From Aurantiacibacter spongiae (GTDB lineage Bacteria > Pseudomonadota > Alphaproteobacteria > Sphingomonadales > Sphingomonadaceae): 64,000 bases of DNA. Below the pieces are notes generated by a model that was not told the origin of the DNA, made no database searches, and was given only the letters and a program-made list of their open reading frames with translations. The DNA is taken from assembly GCF_003815535.1 (NCBI RefSeq), contig NZ_RPFZ01000001.1, forward strand, positions 1,860,001-1,924,000, read 5' to 3'. Position numbers and translations under genes: made by a program. This document shows positions 18,734 through 33,565 of the stretch, in pieces (position 1 is the first letter of the stretch; each line of letters begins with the position of its first letter).

Positions 18734-19011
18734 GCGTTCCTTCCCTCGAAGCCGACTTCGTAAAGCTCGTGCAATTCCCACTGCCGCACGCGCCTCGCCC
18801 AGAAGGCGCGCAGGGGTCCGGCGCGGCGCACGGTGGCATCGCGGCGCTCGGTCAGGCTTTCGCCAAAGGGCACGGTGATGGGCGGTCCGTGGACGAGTAC
18901 GCGATCACCGGGCGCAAGGGCCACATCGCCATCGAGCGTGACATGGGCGCCGAGTGCATCGAAGTGGTTTTCCACCTGGACCGTGCAACCGATGGTGAAG
19001 CTCCGGCTCAC
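18730..19011 (-). CDS. Conserved-position hypothetical protein between puhC and acsF (93 aa)
   Basis: A 93-residue soluble protein starting with GTG at 19011, overlapping the puhC stop and in turn overlapping the acsF start. I do not recognise a domain. The N-terminal two thirds look like a small beta-rich fold (TVQVENHFDALGAHVTLDGDV, LAPGDRVLVHGPPITVPFGE). The C terminus is basic and helical (RAFWARRVRQWELHELYEVGF). In phototrophic proteobacteria a short unnamed gene is commonly found at this place, so a role in cyclase function or photosystem assembly is plausible. It is no obvious match to the cyclase accessory subunit BciE/Ycf54. The sequence alone does not show a function. Confidence 0.75.
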   Translation of the reverse strand: MSRSFTIGCTVQVENHFDALGAHVTLDGDVALAPGDRVLVHGPPITVPFGESLTERRDATVRRAGPLRAFWARRVRQWELHELYEVGFEGRNA

Positions 19012-19517
19012 TGTTCCGGCTCCTTCAGCAGGGCATCGAAGGAATGGCCGTTTTCAGGACCGAAGGCGGCGAGACGGAATATCTGGCCGGTTTCGGGATC
19101 GAGCAGGACGCGCTGGCCGTCCTGCGAGACGTCGAGCGCGATGGGCCTGTCGGCGGGGATCGCGCGCCGGGCGCGCATCGTCAGGATACCGCGCACGATC
19201 AGGCGCGGGAACAGTTCTTCGCCCTTTCCGGCCAGTTCTATGCGTTCGCCCCCTTCGGTGGTGGCGACGAGGGCGGGGACCGGATCGTCACCGATCCTGC
19301 CGGCGCCCGTCACCGTGAACAAGGCTGTCTCCCGCACGGCGAGCGGGCCTTCGCGGGTTTCCCCGATCCCCGTCAGCCGCGAACCGGCGATAAGCGCCAG
19401 CGACAGCAGGAGGAAACCGGCGACGAGGATCACGACTTCGCGCGGCACCATGATCTGGTCGTGATCGTGTGGAGCCGGTTCGGCCTCCTGCGGCAGGGGC
19501 GGAAACTGCGCGTTCAT
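19008..19517 (-). CDS. puhC: Photosynthetic complex assembly protein PuhC
   Basis: A 169-residue protein with one N-terminal transmembrane helix (VVILVAGFLLLSLALIAG, about residues 27-44) and a periplasmic domain (RLTGIGETREGPLAVRETALF, GRIGDDPVPALVATTEGG). PuhC helps organise the LH1-reaction-centre core. An acidic/His patch (PAPHDHDQIMVPREVV) precedes the helix, as usual. ATG at 19517 overlaps the puhB stop. Order puhA-puhB-puhC is standard. Confidence 0.9.
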   Translation of the reverse strand: MNAQFPPLPQEAEPAPHDHDQIMVPREVVILVAGFLLLSLALIAGSRLTGIGETREGPLAVRETALFTVTGAGRIGDDPVPALVATTEGGERIELAGKGEELFPRLIVRGILTMRARRAIPADRPIALDVSQDGQRVLLDPETGQIFRLAAFGPENGHSFDALLKEPEQ

Positions 19518-20176
19518 GCCTGTGCCTCCGCCAGTTCGCGCAGCGGTTCACGCTCTGGGGTCGCAACATGGGGGGCGATTGCGCGCGGCGCCGTGTTGAA
19601 GGCCACCAGGGCCTCTCCGATCGCCTCGCACGCGGCTGGCGCATCGGGCAGGGAACGCAGGCTCGGACGCGGAGGCATGAAATGGAAGGCGCGCGCATGG
19701 GGCCACAGATTGAGATAGTTGAGGCCGCCCGTGTCCTTGACCGTGAAGGCGATGTCGCCCAGCCCGATTTTCGAGCGCGGTCGGATGCTGGCATCGGTGA
19801 TTGCCGATAGCGGGATTGAGATCGTCCGGTCGAGCGCGACGCCGATGTGGAGGATCACCCGCCGGTTGGTAAGCGTGTAGCAGGCCGTGCGCGCCATCAT
19901 CGCGCCGAGCAGCCAGAGGATACCGAGACCGATCAGGCCCAGAGGGATCGCCAGCAGCCCCAGCGCGAGCGCCGGTCCCATCGGCCAGCCGCCATCGCGC
20001 ATCATGGCCGTCGCCAGCGCGACCAGGAGCACGAGATAGACCGCCACCAGCCGAAACCGGAACACCACGGGGCCGAGCGCGCGGGCCGACGGGGCACCCT
20101 GCCACAGGATGCGCTCGCCCGCGGGCAGCGGCCGATCGAGCCCGGCACGCCGTTCGGCTTCGCTCAGTCCGTTCAC
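19514..20176 (-). CDS. puhB: Photosynthetic complex assembly protein PuhB
   Basis: A 220-residue membrane protein with a bacterial PH-like domain. PAGERILWQGAPSARALGPVVF opens the family signature, followed by two to three membrane helices and TLTNRRVILHIGVALDRTISIPL, typical of bPH2 domains. SKIGLGDIAFTVKDTGGLNYLNLWPHARAF follows near residue 140. PuhB assists reaction-centre assembly through the H subunit. The start is GTG at 20176, overlapping the puhA stop (GTGA). Confidence 0.92.
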   Translation of the reverse strand: MNGLSEAERRAGLDRPLPAGERILWQGAPSARALGPVVFRFRLVAVYLVLLVALATAMMRDGGWPMGPALALGLLAIPLGLIGLGILWLLGAMMARTACYTLTNRRVILHIGVALDRTISIPLSAITDASIRPRSKIGLGDIAFTVKDTGGLNYLNLWPHARAFHFMPPRPSLRSLPDAPAACEAIGEALVAFNTAPRAIAPHVATPEREPLRELAEAQA

Positions 20177-21351
20177 AGCAGCGGCTCCGCGCGCTGCGGC
20201 GTGGCGAAGCGCAGCCCCCCGCCGTAATAGGCGCGCACCAGTTGCTCCTCGAGGGCCGTTATCATGGTATCGGACTTGCGGCCCGGAACGTTGGCAAGCT
20301 GCGCACCGGTCAGCGCGGCAGTGCGCACCCGTCGGTTGCGGGTATCGATCGCGACGAATTCCATCGGCACGAGGATGCGACCCGAGGGTGGCGGAGTAAG
20401 CCGCTCTTCGCGGTATTCGTCGCCACCCTTGGATTCGCTCGGATCGTGCCCTTCGCGGATCGCTTCCTGAACACCGGCCTGATTGCCTTCGCCCGAGCCC
20501 GCCGGATCGACAGATCCGTCGTCGTTCCGGTCATCGTCGCGCATTTCGTCATCGTCGAGGACGTGGTCGGCCGGGTTGCGGCTGCCGTTGTCCGTTCCGG
20601 CGTAAAGGACGTCGACCTCGACCGTCTCGACCACGGCCGTGGGCGTCTCGATGTGTTCGCGCGTCACCACCGCGGCGACCGGTTCGCGGCCCTGGCGGTC
20701 CTCGTCGTCGGCCCGGATGTACCGCGGATCGTCCACCGTGCGCTGCGAAGCGATATCGCTGGCCAGTTGCACTTCGAGAAAGCGCCCGTGATGTTCGGAG
20801 CGATCGAACCAGATATCGACAACCTCGCCCGCTACCGTGTGATCCAGCCCGACAAGCGGCAGCCCCCGGGGGTCCATGTCGAGCCTGGCCACGCGGAAGT
20901 CGTTGCCCCACCGCATCGGCCGGATGACCGGCTTGCCGTCGAAGCTCAGATCCGGTTCGTCGATGCGTTCCTGCCACGCTCCCGCACCGACCCCGGCCAG
21001 CAGAGGGTCGCCGGCGGGCACGAACGGTCCGCCGATGCCGCCGACGAACTCGCCCGAAATCTGCCGCGGCGAATCGTTTCGGGGTACGTAGACGTCGGGA
21101 CGACCGTGCGGCTGGATGAAGCGCTTGGGCGGCGGGACGGCCGGGAACCCCTCTATGGAAACACGCGGACGCTCCCGGTCGCGGGGATTGGCGACAAGCG
21201 GATACCCCTCGCGCTTGTCCTCCCGCCGGAGGTAATAGACGAGGCAGAGGAAGAACACGAAGAACAGGATGACGAGCAGCAACGGCAGATCGAATCCGCT
21301 GAAATACCCCCCGGCCGTGAATGCGCCACGTGCTTCCAAACCCTGTGTCAT
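20173..21351 (-). CDS. puhA: Reaction centre H subunit PuhA with a large acidic insertion
   Basis: PuhA caps the reaction centre on the cytoplasmic side and shapes proton entry to QB. One N-terminal transmembrane helix (LPLLLVILFFVFFLCLVYYL, residues 22-41) is followed by the PRC-barrel-type domain: GFPAVPPPKRF, GLPLVGLDHTVAGEVVDIWFDRSE, HGRFLEVQL and, at the end, GRILVPMEFVAI and YYGGGLRFATPQRAEPLL. Known PuhA proteins have about 250-260 residues; this one has 392. The excess is an insertion at about residues 198-322 between LEVQL and GRILVPM, very rich in Asp/Glu/Gly (DDDEMRDDDRNDDGSVD). The frame is uninterrupted and both flanks are normal PuhA. Confidence 0.93.
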   Translation of the reverse strand: MTQGLEARGAFTAGGYFSGFDLPLLLVILFFVFFLCLVYYLRREDKREGYPLVANPRDRERPRVSIEGFPAVPPPKRFIQPHGRPDVYVPRNDSPRQISGEFVGGIGGPFVPAGDPLLAGVGAGAWQERIDEPDLSFDGKPVIRPMRWGNDFRVARLDMDPRGLPLVGLDHTVAGEVVDIWFDRSEHHGRFLEVQLASDIASQRTVDDPRYIRADDEDRQGREPVAAVVTREHIETPTAVVETVEVDVLYAGTDNGSRNPADHVLDDDEMRDDDRNDDGSVDPAGSGEGNQAGVQEAIREGHDPSESKGGDEYREERLTPPPSGRILVPMEFVAIDTRNRRVRTAALTGAQLANVPGRKSDTMITALEEQLVRAYYGGGLRFATPQRAEPLL

Positions 21352-21364
21352 ATCCGCCTCCAGA

Positions 21365-22756
21365 TCATGCGGGAAACTCCTGAATCGCCAGGCGCGCCGG
21401 CCCTCGCCGTACCCGCGAAGCCAGCGGGCCGAGCGCCACGAGTGCGGCGAACAGCAACGCTATCTCGACATGGTAGACAAAGCCGTATGTGGCATCGAGG
21501 CGACCGCCGAGGTCGAAAGCGGCATCGGCCGCATCGCGAATTGCGCCGCCGAAGCCGACCGCGAGGCCGACCGCCAGTGCCTGGGCCGCACCCCAGACGC
21601 CCATGGCAAAACCGAACCGCTCGGTTTCGGCGAGGGCAGTGGCCGCCGCCAGCAGGGAAACGCTGGCGATACCTCCGCCCAGGCCGATCCCCGCCACGCC
21701 GGCGATGAACATCGCGACGCTGGCGAAAGGACCGGCGAAGATAACCAGGCTGAAGGCCGGTATGCCGATCAGCACGCCGCGCGCGGCCAGCAGACAGGAA
21801 TCGGTTCCGCGGCTCATGCCGCGCGCGGCCAGGGCGAAACCGCCGAGCGTTCCCAGCGCCCAGATCGCGGTCAGCGAAGTCGTCGCCCCGACGGTCAGTC
21901 CGAGCACTTCGCCGCCATAGGGTTCGAGCAGCACGTCCTGCATGTTGAAGCCGGCCGTCACGAGCATGACGGCCACCAGCAGGCGCCGTGCCCGTCCGCC
22001 GCGATCGAAGCCGCGCCATGCCTCGCGCAGGGAAAGGCGCGGTTCGTCCGCCGCGATCGCTCCCCGGCGTTCCTGCTTCCACAAGGCGACCACGTTGAGC
22101 GCGAATGCGAGAATGGCGGTGTAGCCAACGGTCGCGAACAGCGCGCCGTAGGAAAACTGGTGCAACGTCGCGCCGAAGATCAGCGAGCCGGACGCCATCG
22201 CCAACAGCAGCACGACATAGAGCAGGGCGACGACCCGGGGGCGCTGCTCCTGCGGGGCGAGATCGCACGCAAGTGCCAGTCCGGCGGTCTGCGTGACATG
22301 CGTGCCCATGCCGATGAGGAAGAAGCTGACGAGCACGCCGGCCCGCCCGGCGAGTGCCTGCGCGCCGTCCCCGGTCAGCAGCGTGATCGACATGGGTGTC
22401 AGGGCAAGACCGCCGAACAGGGTCAGGCTGCCGAACCAGATATAAGGCACTCTTCGCCAGCCCAGGACCGAGCGATGCTGATCGGATTTGAGGCCGAAGA
22501 CTGCCCGCAGCGGGGCCAGCAGCAGCGGTAGCGCGATGAACAGCGCAACCTGCCAGGCAGGAACGCCGATCTCCACGATCATCACGCGATTCAGCGTGCC
22601 GTTGAGCAGTACCAGCCCCAGCCCGACGCTCACCTGCACCAGTGCGAGGCGCGCCAGCCGTCCGGCGGGCAGGCCTCGCGCGGCATCCGCGAAGGGCAGC
22701 AGGTCCAGCGGCGCCTTGCGCCAGAGCCGGAGGGCAAGGGGCAACTCCGCGCTCAT
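21365..22756 (-). CDS. lhaA: LH1 assembly protein LhaA (PucC/BCD transporter family)
   Basis: A 463-residue membrane protein with 12 predicted helices of the bacteriochlorophyll-delivery (PucC/LhaA) branch of the MFS. Diagnostic parts are LNRVMIVEIGVPAWQVAL, PLRAVFGLKSDQHRSVLGWRRVPYIW, GFNMQDVLLEPYGGEVLGL and FAMGVWGAAQALAVGLAVG. LhaA assembles LH1 around the reaction centre, which agrees with its place just before puhA. ATG at 22756 overlaps the bchM stop by four bases. A second family member lies at 34548-35840. Confidence 0.95.
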   Translation of the reverse strand: MSAELPLALRLWRKAPLDLLPFADAARGLPAGRLARLALVQVSVGLGLVLLNGTLNRVMIVEIGVPAWQVALFIALPLLLAPLRAVFGLKSDQHRSVLGWRRVPYIWFGSLTLFGGLALTPMSITLLTGDGAQALAGRAGVLVSFFLIGMGTHVTQTAGLALACDLAPQEQRPRVVALLYVVLLLAMASGSLIFGATLHQFSYGALFATVGYTAILAFALNVVALWKQERRGAIAADEPRLSLREAWRGFDRGGRARRLLVAVMLVTAGFNMQDVLLEPYGGEVLGLTVGATTSLTAIWALGTLGGFALAARGMSRGTDSCLLAARGVLIGIPAFSLVIFAGPFASVAMFIAGVAGIGLGGGIASVSLLAAATALAETERFGFAMGVWGAAQALAVGLAVGFGGAIRDAADAAFDLGGRLDATYGFVYHVEIALLFAALVALGPLASRVRRGPARLAIQEFPA

Positions 22757-23454
22757 TGGCGGGTCAGTTCCATGGCCTGACTGGTGTAGAAGCCGCTCTT
22801 GATCCGCTCACTGAAACTCAGCGTCCATCCGGACAACACGCCATCGGAAGCGATCGTCTGTTCGAGGCGGGCGGGCGCGATCGGAGAGAGCGCGGGGGAG
22901 CGGTTGCCGCGCGGGAACAGCTGGCCGACCGAGTGCATCGCCGTCAGCAGCGGCGTGCCGGGCGCGATGGTGAAGAGAATGGACCTTTCGGTTCGCTCGG
23001 CCAGTCCGGCGAGCGCGCCGACGATGTCGCGCCTGTCGTAATGGATAAGCGAATCCATCAGCACCACGTGATCGAACCGGCCGAGGGCGGGATCGAGCAT
23101 GTCGCCACTCGAAAAGGCAATCCGCTCCGGTCCCAGCTCGCTTGTCGCCCGGCGCCGGGCGATGGCGACCATCCGGCCCGATACGTCGACGCCGGTTACG
23201 TCGGCTCCGCGGCGGGCCGCCTCGATCGACAATGCTCCCGTTCCGCATCCGGCGTCGAGAAGCCGGGTGCCGACGAGGTCCGCCGGCAGACGCGAGAGCA
23301 GCAGATCGCGCATCCTGTCGCGGCCCGCGCGTACGGTGGCGCGGATGCGGCCGACCGGCGCATCGGAGGTAAGCGCTTCCCAGGCATCGGCCGCGGTGCG
23401 GTCGAAATAGGTGGTCAGGCTTTCCCTGCGGGCTTCATATGTTGCGGTTTGCAT
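22753..23454 (-). CDS. bchM: Mg-protoporphyrin IX methyltransferase BchM
   Basis: BchM methylates the ring-C propionate of Mg-protoporphyrin IX with S-adenosylmethionine, between Mg chelatase and AcsF. The 233-residue protein has the SAM site RLLDAGCGTGALSIEAARRGADVTGVD-type signature (motif LLDAGCGTGAL), VVLMDSLIHYDR and a C-terminal RIKSGFYTSQAMEL stretch characteristic of BchM (substrate-side region). ATG at 23454 is the first sensible start; the longer open frame upstream is a shadow of bchL. Eleven bases separate it from bchL. Confidence 0.95.
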   Translation of the reverse strand: MQTATYEARRESLTTYFDRTAADAWEALTSDAPVGRIRATVRAGRDRMRDLLLSRLPADLVGTRLLDAGCGTGALSIEAARRGADVTGVDVSGRMVAIARRRATSELGPERIAFSSGDMLDPALGRFDHVVLMDSLIHYDRRDIVGALAGLAERTERSILFTIAPGTPLLTAMHSVGQLFPRGNRSPALSPIAPARLEQTIASDGVLSGWTLSFSERIKSGFYTSQAMELTRQ

Positions 23455-23465
23455 CGGCCTTTCCC

Positions 23466-27869
<4,404 letters not shown>

Positions 27870-27880
<11 letters not shown>

Positions 27881-29401
27881 AATGCGCCTTTGCCTCGTAA
27901 AGCGTGTCGAGCGTGATCGTCGCCGATCCGCGCTCGGCGGCGAACGCCTCGGTATTGCGGCGGGCCTTGCCTCGCACGAAGAAGGGGATCTTCTTCAGTT
28001 CGGCCTCGGCCTGAAAGTCCCAGACCGGACCGCCCGTCGAGCTGGCGTCCTCGTTGGCCGCGACCGGGATCGTCGCGTGCACGCCAAGATGGGAGGCACC
28101 GGCTTCGTCGTGGAATTCCGCATCGCCGCGAAACATGGCGAGCAGGTGTTCCTCAAGACCCATGACGAGCGGGTGGACCCAGCTGTCCCACAGCACGTTG
28201 GCGCCCTCGAACCCCATCTGCGGCGCGCGGCGGGCCGGGTAGTCCTGCACATGCGCCGGGGCCGAGATGACCGCGCAACCGATGCCGAGCCGCTTGGCGA
28301 TGTGGCGCTCCATCTGCGTGCCGAGCACGAGTTCCGGACAGGCCGCGGCAATCGCGGCCTCGACTTCCAGATGGTCGTCGCTGATCAGGGCTTCGAGACC
28401 GTAGCCATCCGCAGCCTTGCGAACGTCACGCGCGAACGTCCGGCTGTAGGTGCCGAGCCCCGCAAGCTCGAAGCCGAATTCCTCGGTCCCGACCCGCGCC
28501 GCGGCGATGGCGTGGGTGGCATCGCCGAATACGAAGACCCGTTTGCCCGTCAGATAGGTGCTGTCGACCGAGCGCGAATACCACGGCAGGCGGCAGTCGC
28601 GTCGTTCCAGCGCCATTGCGGGGGCCGGGTCCACCCCGGCGAGATCCGCGACCTCGCGAATGAAGTCGCGCGTGGCGCCTACGCCGATCGGCACGCCATG
28701 CGTGCGCGGCTGGCGATGGGTACGGGCGAGCCAGTCGGCGGCGGTCCCGGCGATTTCGGGATAGAGGACGACGTTGAAACCCGCCTCGCCGAGCCGGGTG
28801 AGATCGGCGGGCGATGCGTCATCGGGGGCGACGACATTGATCGCGATCCCCATTGCCCCAAGCAGCGCGCGAACCTCCGCGATATCGTCGCGATGGCGAA
28901 AGCCGAGCGCGCATGGTCCGAGGATGTTGCAGCTGGCCCTCTGCCGCTGCTCCGCCGGGACGGGGCGGTGGAGGCCGCGCACCAGACGGTAGAAGGTTTC
29001 CGCGGCGCCCCAGTCCTCTTTCTTCTGATAGGCCGGCAGGTCGAGGGGAACGACCGGCACGCCCAGGCCGAGCGACCTGGCGAGCCCGCCCGGATCGTCC
29101 TGCAGCAGTTCGGCCGTACAGCTGGCCGCCACCAGCAGCACTTGCGGAGCGAAGCGTTCCCCCGCCTCGCGAGCGGAGGTCTTGAGCAGGTCGGCCGTAT
29201 CGCTGCCCAGATCGGCGGCGCGGAAGGTGGTGTAGGTGACGGGCGGGCGCCGGTCCCGCCGTTCGATCATCGTGAACAGCAGGTCGGCATAGGTATCGCC
29301 CTGCGGGGCGTGCAGGACCATGTGCGTATCGCGCATGGCGGTGACGATCCGCATCGCGCCGACATGGGGCGGCCCCTCGTAGGTCCAGGTCGCCAGCTCC
29401 A

Positions 29402-29402
<1 letters not shown>
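27870..29402 (-). CDS. bchB: Dark-operative protochlorophyllide reductase subunit BchB
   Basis: BchB together with BchN forms the NifDK-like catalytic tetramer. The start [23 protein letters not shown] is diagnostic, with the N-terminal aspartate-containing region that contributes the unusual Asp ligand to the NB cluster, then [16 protein letters not shown]. The C-terminal small domain [20 protein letters not shown] is also typical. 510 residues, normal length. The ATG overlaps the bchN stop by one base; the stop lies inside the start of bchH. Confidence 0.97.
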
Positions 29403-31143
<1,741 letters not shown>

Positions 31144-31161
31144 GCTACCGCGTCGAAACAA

Positions 31162-31179
31162 TGTCAAATCAAATGGACG
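31162..31179. promoter_or_regulatory. Candidate PpsR/CrtJ operator in the bchF-ppaA divergent region
   Basis: TGTCAAATCAAATGGACG fits TGT-N12-ACA with one mismatch (final A to G) and keeps the extended TGTC-N10-GAC symmetry. It lies 19 bases upstream of the bchF ATG on the minus strand. It would place the long leftward operon under the same control as bchC. Match quality is lower than at 3941 and 2833. Confidence 0.5.
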
Positions 31180-31189
31180 CCCAAAAAGT

Positions 31190-31217
31190 TTGACAGATCG
31201 CGTGTTGGCGATATTGT
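31190..31217 (+). promoter_or_regulatory. Candidate sigma-70 promoter for ppaA-ppsR
   Basis: TTGACA at 31190-31195 is followed after 16 bases by TATTGT at 31212-31217 (four of six matches to TATAAT). The ppaA ATG is 46 bases after the putative -10. The rest of the bchF-ppaA gap (119 bases in total) holds only the PpsR-like palindrome and a GGGAG ribosome binding site at about 31250-31254. Confidence 0.45.
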
Positions 31218-31262
31218 TTGACTCAACTGCGCAAGAGGTATCCATTCATCGGGAGCGGTCGG

Positions 31263-32135
31263 ATGGCGTCACAGCCCGAAAGTCTTCACGCGGTTCGGCG
31301 ATCGGCTCCCGCCGGCGTCGGCAACGCGCCCGCAATCGGGAGGGGTGACATGGCAGCTTTCGAACCCGCCGTCTCGATGGCCCCGCGCCTTCGCGCCATG
31401 GACGAGCCGCAGGGCGATTGCTGGCCCGAACTGGTGGACGCGCTCCGCGACGCGATCCTCGCCTCGCCGCATGACGAAACGGCGCATGCCGATATCGTGC
31501 GCAAGACTGCCTGTATCTGTTCGGATCCGACGCGCCTTGCAGAAAACCTGCTGGCTGGCACGGCCCGCCTGCTCGGCGAAATGTGGCTCGAGGACGATGT
31601 CGATTTCGTTGCCGTCACGCTTGCCACGCACCTGCTGACGAACCTGCTCATGCGATTGGAAGAAGCGCCCGAGACGTTCGGTTTCGCGGCCGGCCCGCGC
31701 GCGGCCGGGATCGAGCGCGGCACTGTCGCGCTGATGGTCGCCCCGGGCGAACAGCACGGGTTCGGCCTCTGCCTGCTTGCCTATCGTCTGCGGTACGTGG
31801 GCTGGCAGGTTCATGTAGCCGAGGGCGAGCGCGATCTTGTGGAGCACGCCTTCGACCGCAGGCCGCTGGCCATCGGCATTTCGGCCGGCCATGCCGAGGC
31901 CATCGACCGGATCGCGTCGGTGGTGCGGCTATTGCGCCAGCGCTGCAGCCCGCGCGTGCTCAACATCGCGGTGGGCGGTCCGGCTTTCTCCACACCCGAC
32001 TGCTCCCGCGCGGTTGTCGCCTGCGATCTCGTGGCTACGACGGCGGACGATATGCTGACATGGCTCGACAAACTCGGTGTGGAAACGCCTTCCTCGCCCC
32101 GCCTTTGCACAGGCGACCGACTGCGCCCCGTCTGA
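31263..32135 (+). CDS. ppaA: B12-binding light/redox regulator PpaA/AerR
   Basis: PpaA/AerR binds cobalamin through a short (SCHIC-type) domain and modulates PpsR/CrtJ. The 290-residue protein has a variable N terminus, a helical part (ELVDALRDAILASPHDETAH to DFVAVTLATHLLTNLLMRLEE) and the cobalamin region with PGEQHGFGLCLLAYRL (H165 as the likely lower ligand) and GWQVHVAEGERDLVEHAF. AerR in Rhodobacter is converted from antirepressor to co-regulator by light-dependent B12 attachment; the same is inferred here. Start ATG 31263 has GGGAGCGG upstream. ppsR follows after four bases. Confidence 0.92.
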   Translation: MASQPESLHAVRRSAPAGVGNAPAIGRGDMAAFEPAVSMAPRLRAMDEPQGDCWPELVDALRDAILASPHDETAHADIVRKTACICSDPTRLAENLLAGTARLLGEMWLEDDVDFVAVTLATHLLTNLLMRLEEAPETFGFAAGPRAAGIERGTVALMVAPGEQHGFGLCLLAYRLRYVGWQVHVAEGERDLVEHAFDRRPLAIGISAGHAEAIDRIASVVRLLRQRCSPRVLNIAVGGPAFSTPDCSRAVVACDLVATTADDMLTWLDKLGVETPSSPRLCTGDRLRPV

Positions 32136-32139
32136 GGCG

Positions 32140-33558
32140 ATGGCGAAATTGCGCGACTTTCAGTCCCCCATCGAACTGCTCGGGCGCGAAAGTGCGGACT
32201 TTTTCGGGCGTTTGCTGGCGATGGTTTCGGATGTCGCCCTGGTTTGCGACTCGCGGACCGGTGCGATCCTGGATTTTGCCAACGGCAACCCCGATCTGGC
32301 CCGCGTTCTCTCGCAGATGGACGGGAACGACGCGGGGCGGCCGATCTATGAACTCGTAACCCGCGAATCGCAGGGCAAGGTTCGCGACCTCATGCTCGGC
32401 AACGCTTCCGAGAAGTGGCGACAGATCAATTTCGCCGTCGAGGACGGGCCTGACATCCCGGTCGCCTTCCGGTCGCTCTGCCTGCAGGACAACCTCGTCC
32501 TTCTGGCCGGCCGGGAGGATGCCCAGCTGGTCAAGGCGCAACGCCGCTTCGCCGACGCCCAGCGCAAGCTCGAACTGACCTTCTCGCGGCTGCGCGACGC
32601 CGACAAGCGCTACAAGTCGCTGCTCAACCTGCTCGACATCGCCGTGCTGACGGTCGAAGGGCCGATGAACCGGATCGAGGAACTGTCGGACGAGGCGGCG
32701 GGCATACTGGGCGGCGATGCGCGCAAGCTGCAAGGCCGGCCGCTGCTCGATTTCGTGGCCGACGCCGATCAGGACGAGTTCGGAACCGGACTGGAGAAAA
32801 TTCGCGGCGGCGGGCGGGCCGTGGAAGCGCGCATCACGTTGAAGAACGGCGCGAGTTCGCTCGTCCGGGCTTCGCCGTTCCAGTCCGGGCCGGGCTGGCA
32901 CATTCTCGTCCATTTCCTGACCCAGGGTGCGGTCCACCGCACGCGCGAGCAGGACAAGTTCGCTTTCGATCTTCTGGCCAAGCTGCCCTACGGCGCCGTT
33001 TTCACTGACCGAGATCTCGTCATTCAGCGATCGAACGAGGCGCTGGCCTCGCTGGTCGGACTCGGCACGCCATCGGCGCTGGTCGGCCACGTGCTCGACG
33101 AGATACTGGGAACGCGCGGCCTCGATACGGCGATCATGGCCGCGGAACTGCGCGATCACGGGTCGTTTCACAATTTCCTCAGCGCGCTCGCCTCGCGTTC
33201 AGGCGACCCGATCGAGGTCGACGTCGACGGGGCATGCACCATGCTGGAGGATGACGAGCGCTTCTGCTTCCTCATCCGGCCGCGCCGCCCGATGACGGCG
33301 GACGGCGACGGGCGCGGCGGACCCGGGCCACCCGATCTGGACGTTCAGGACCGCGTCGGCAGGATGCCGCTGAAGGCGATAGTGCGGCAGACGACCGACG
33401 CGATCGAGAAGACCGCGATCGAGCGCGCCCTCGACCTTACCGGCAACAACCGGGCCGCGGCGGCAGAGATGCTGGGGGTGAGTCGTCAGAACCTCTATGA
33501 CAAGATAGAAAGATACGGTGTCGGTAACACCCCCGATAAACAAAACCGATCCACCTAA
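32140..33558 (+). CDS. ppsR: Photosynthesis gene repressor PpsR/CrtJ
   Basis: A 472-residue transcriptional regulator: an N-terminal and two further PAS domains (around residues 25-130, 160-270 and 280-390, with a Q-linker-like helix VKAQRRFADAQRKLELTFSRLRDADKRY between the first two) and a C-terminal Fis-type helix-turn-helix (ALDLTGNNRAAAAEMLGVSRQNLYDKIERYG). It represses bch, crt and puf genes under oxygen by binding TGT-N12-ACA. The residue before the helix-turn-helix where Rhodobacter PpsR/CrtJ has a redox-active cysteine reads EKTAIERAL here, so that cysteine is missing. ATG at 32140 lies four bases after the ppaA stop. Confidence 0.95.
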   Translation: MAKLRDFQSPIELLGRESADFFGRLLAMVSDVALVCDSRTGAILDFANGNPDLARVLSQMDGNDAGRPIYELVTRESQGKVRDLMLGNASEKWRQINFAVEDGPDIPVAFRSLCLQDNLVLLAGREDAQLVKAQRRFADAQRKLELTFSRLRDADKRYKSLLNLLDIAVLTVEGPMNRIEELSDEAAGILGGDARKLQGRPLLDFVADADQDEFGTGLEKIRGGGRAVEARITLKNGASSLVRASPFQSGPGWHILVHFLTQGAVHRTREQDKFAFDLLAKLPYGAVFTDRDLVIQRSNEALASLVGLGTPSALVGHVLDEILGTRGLDTAIMAAELRDHGSFHNFLSALASRSGDPIEVDVDGACTMLEDDERFCFLIRPRRPMTADGDGRGGPGPPDLDVQDRVGRMPLKAIVRQTTDAIEKTAIERALDLTGNNRAAAAEMLGVSRQNLYDKIERYGVGNTPDKQNRST

Positions 33559-33565
33559 CTCTTGT

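Noticed and set aside
16217-18763. 848-codon open frame on the plus strand
   Set aside because: Antisense shadow of puhE::cobW and acsF.
31144-31245. N-terminal extension of BchF to 31245
   Set aside because: It would run through the regulatory region containing the PpsR-like site and ppaA promoter; the conserved BchF sequence begins near 31143.
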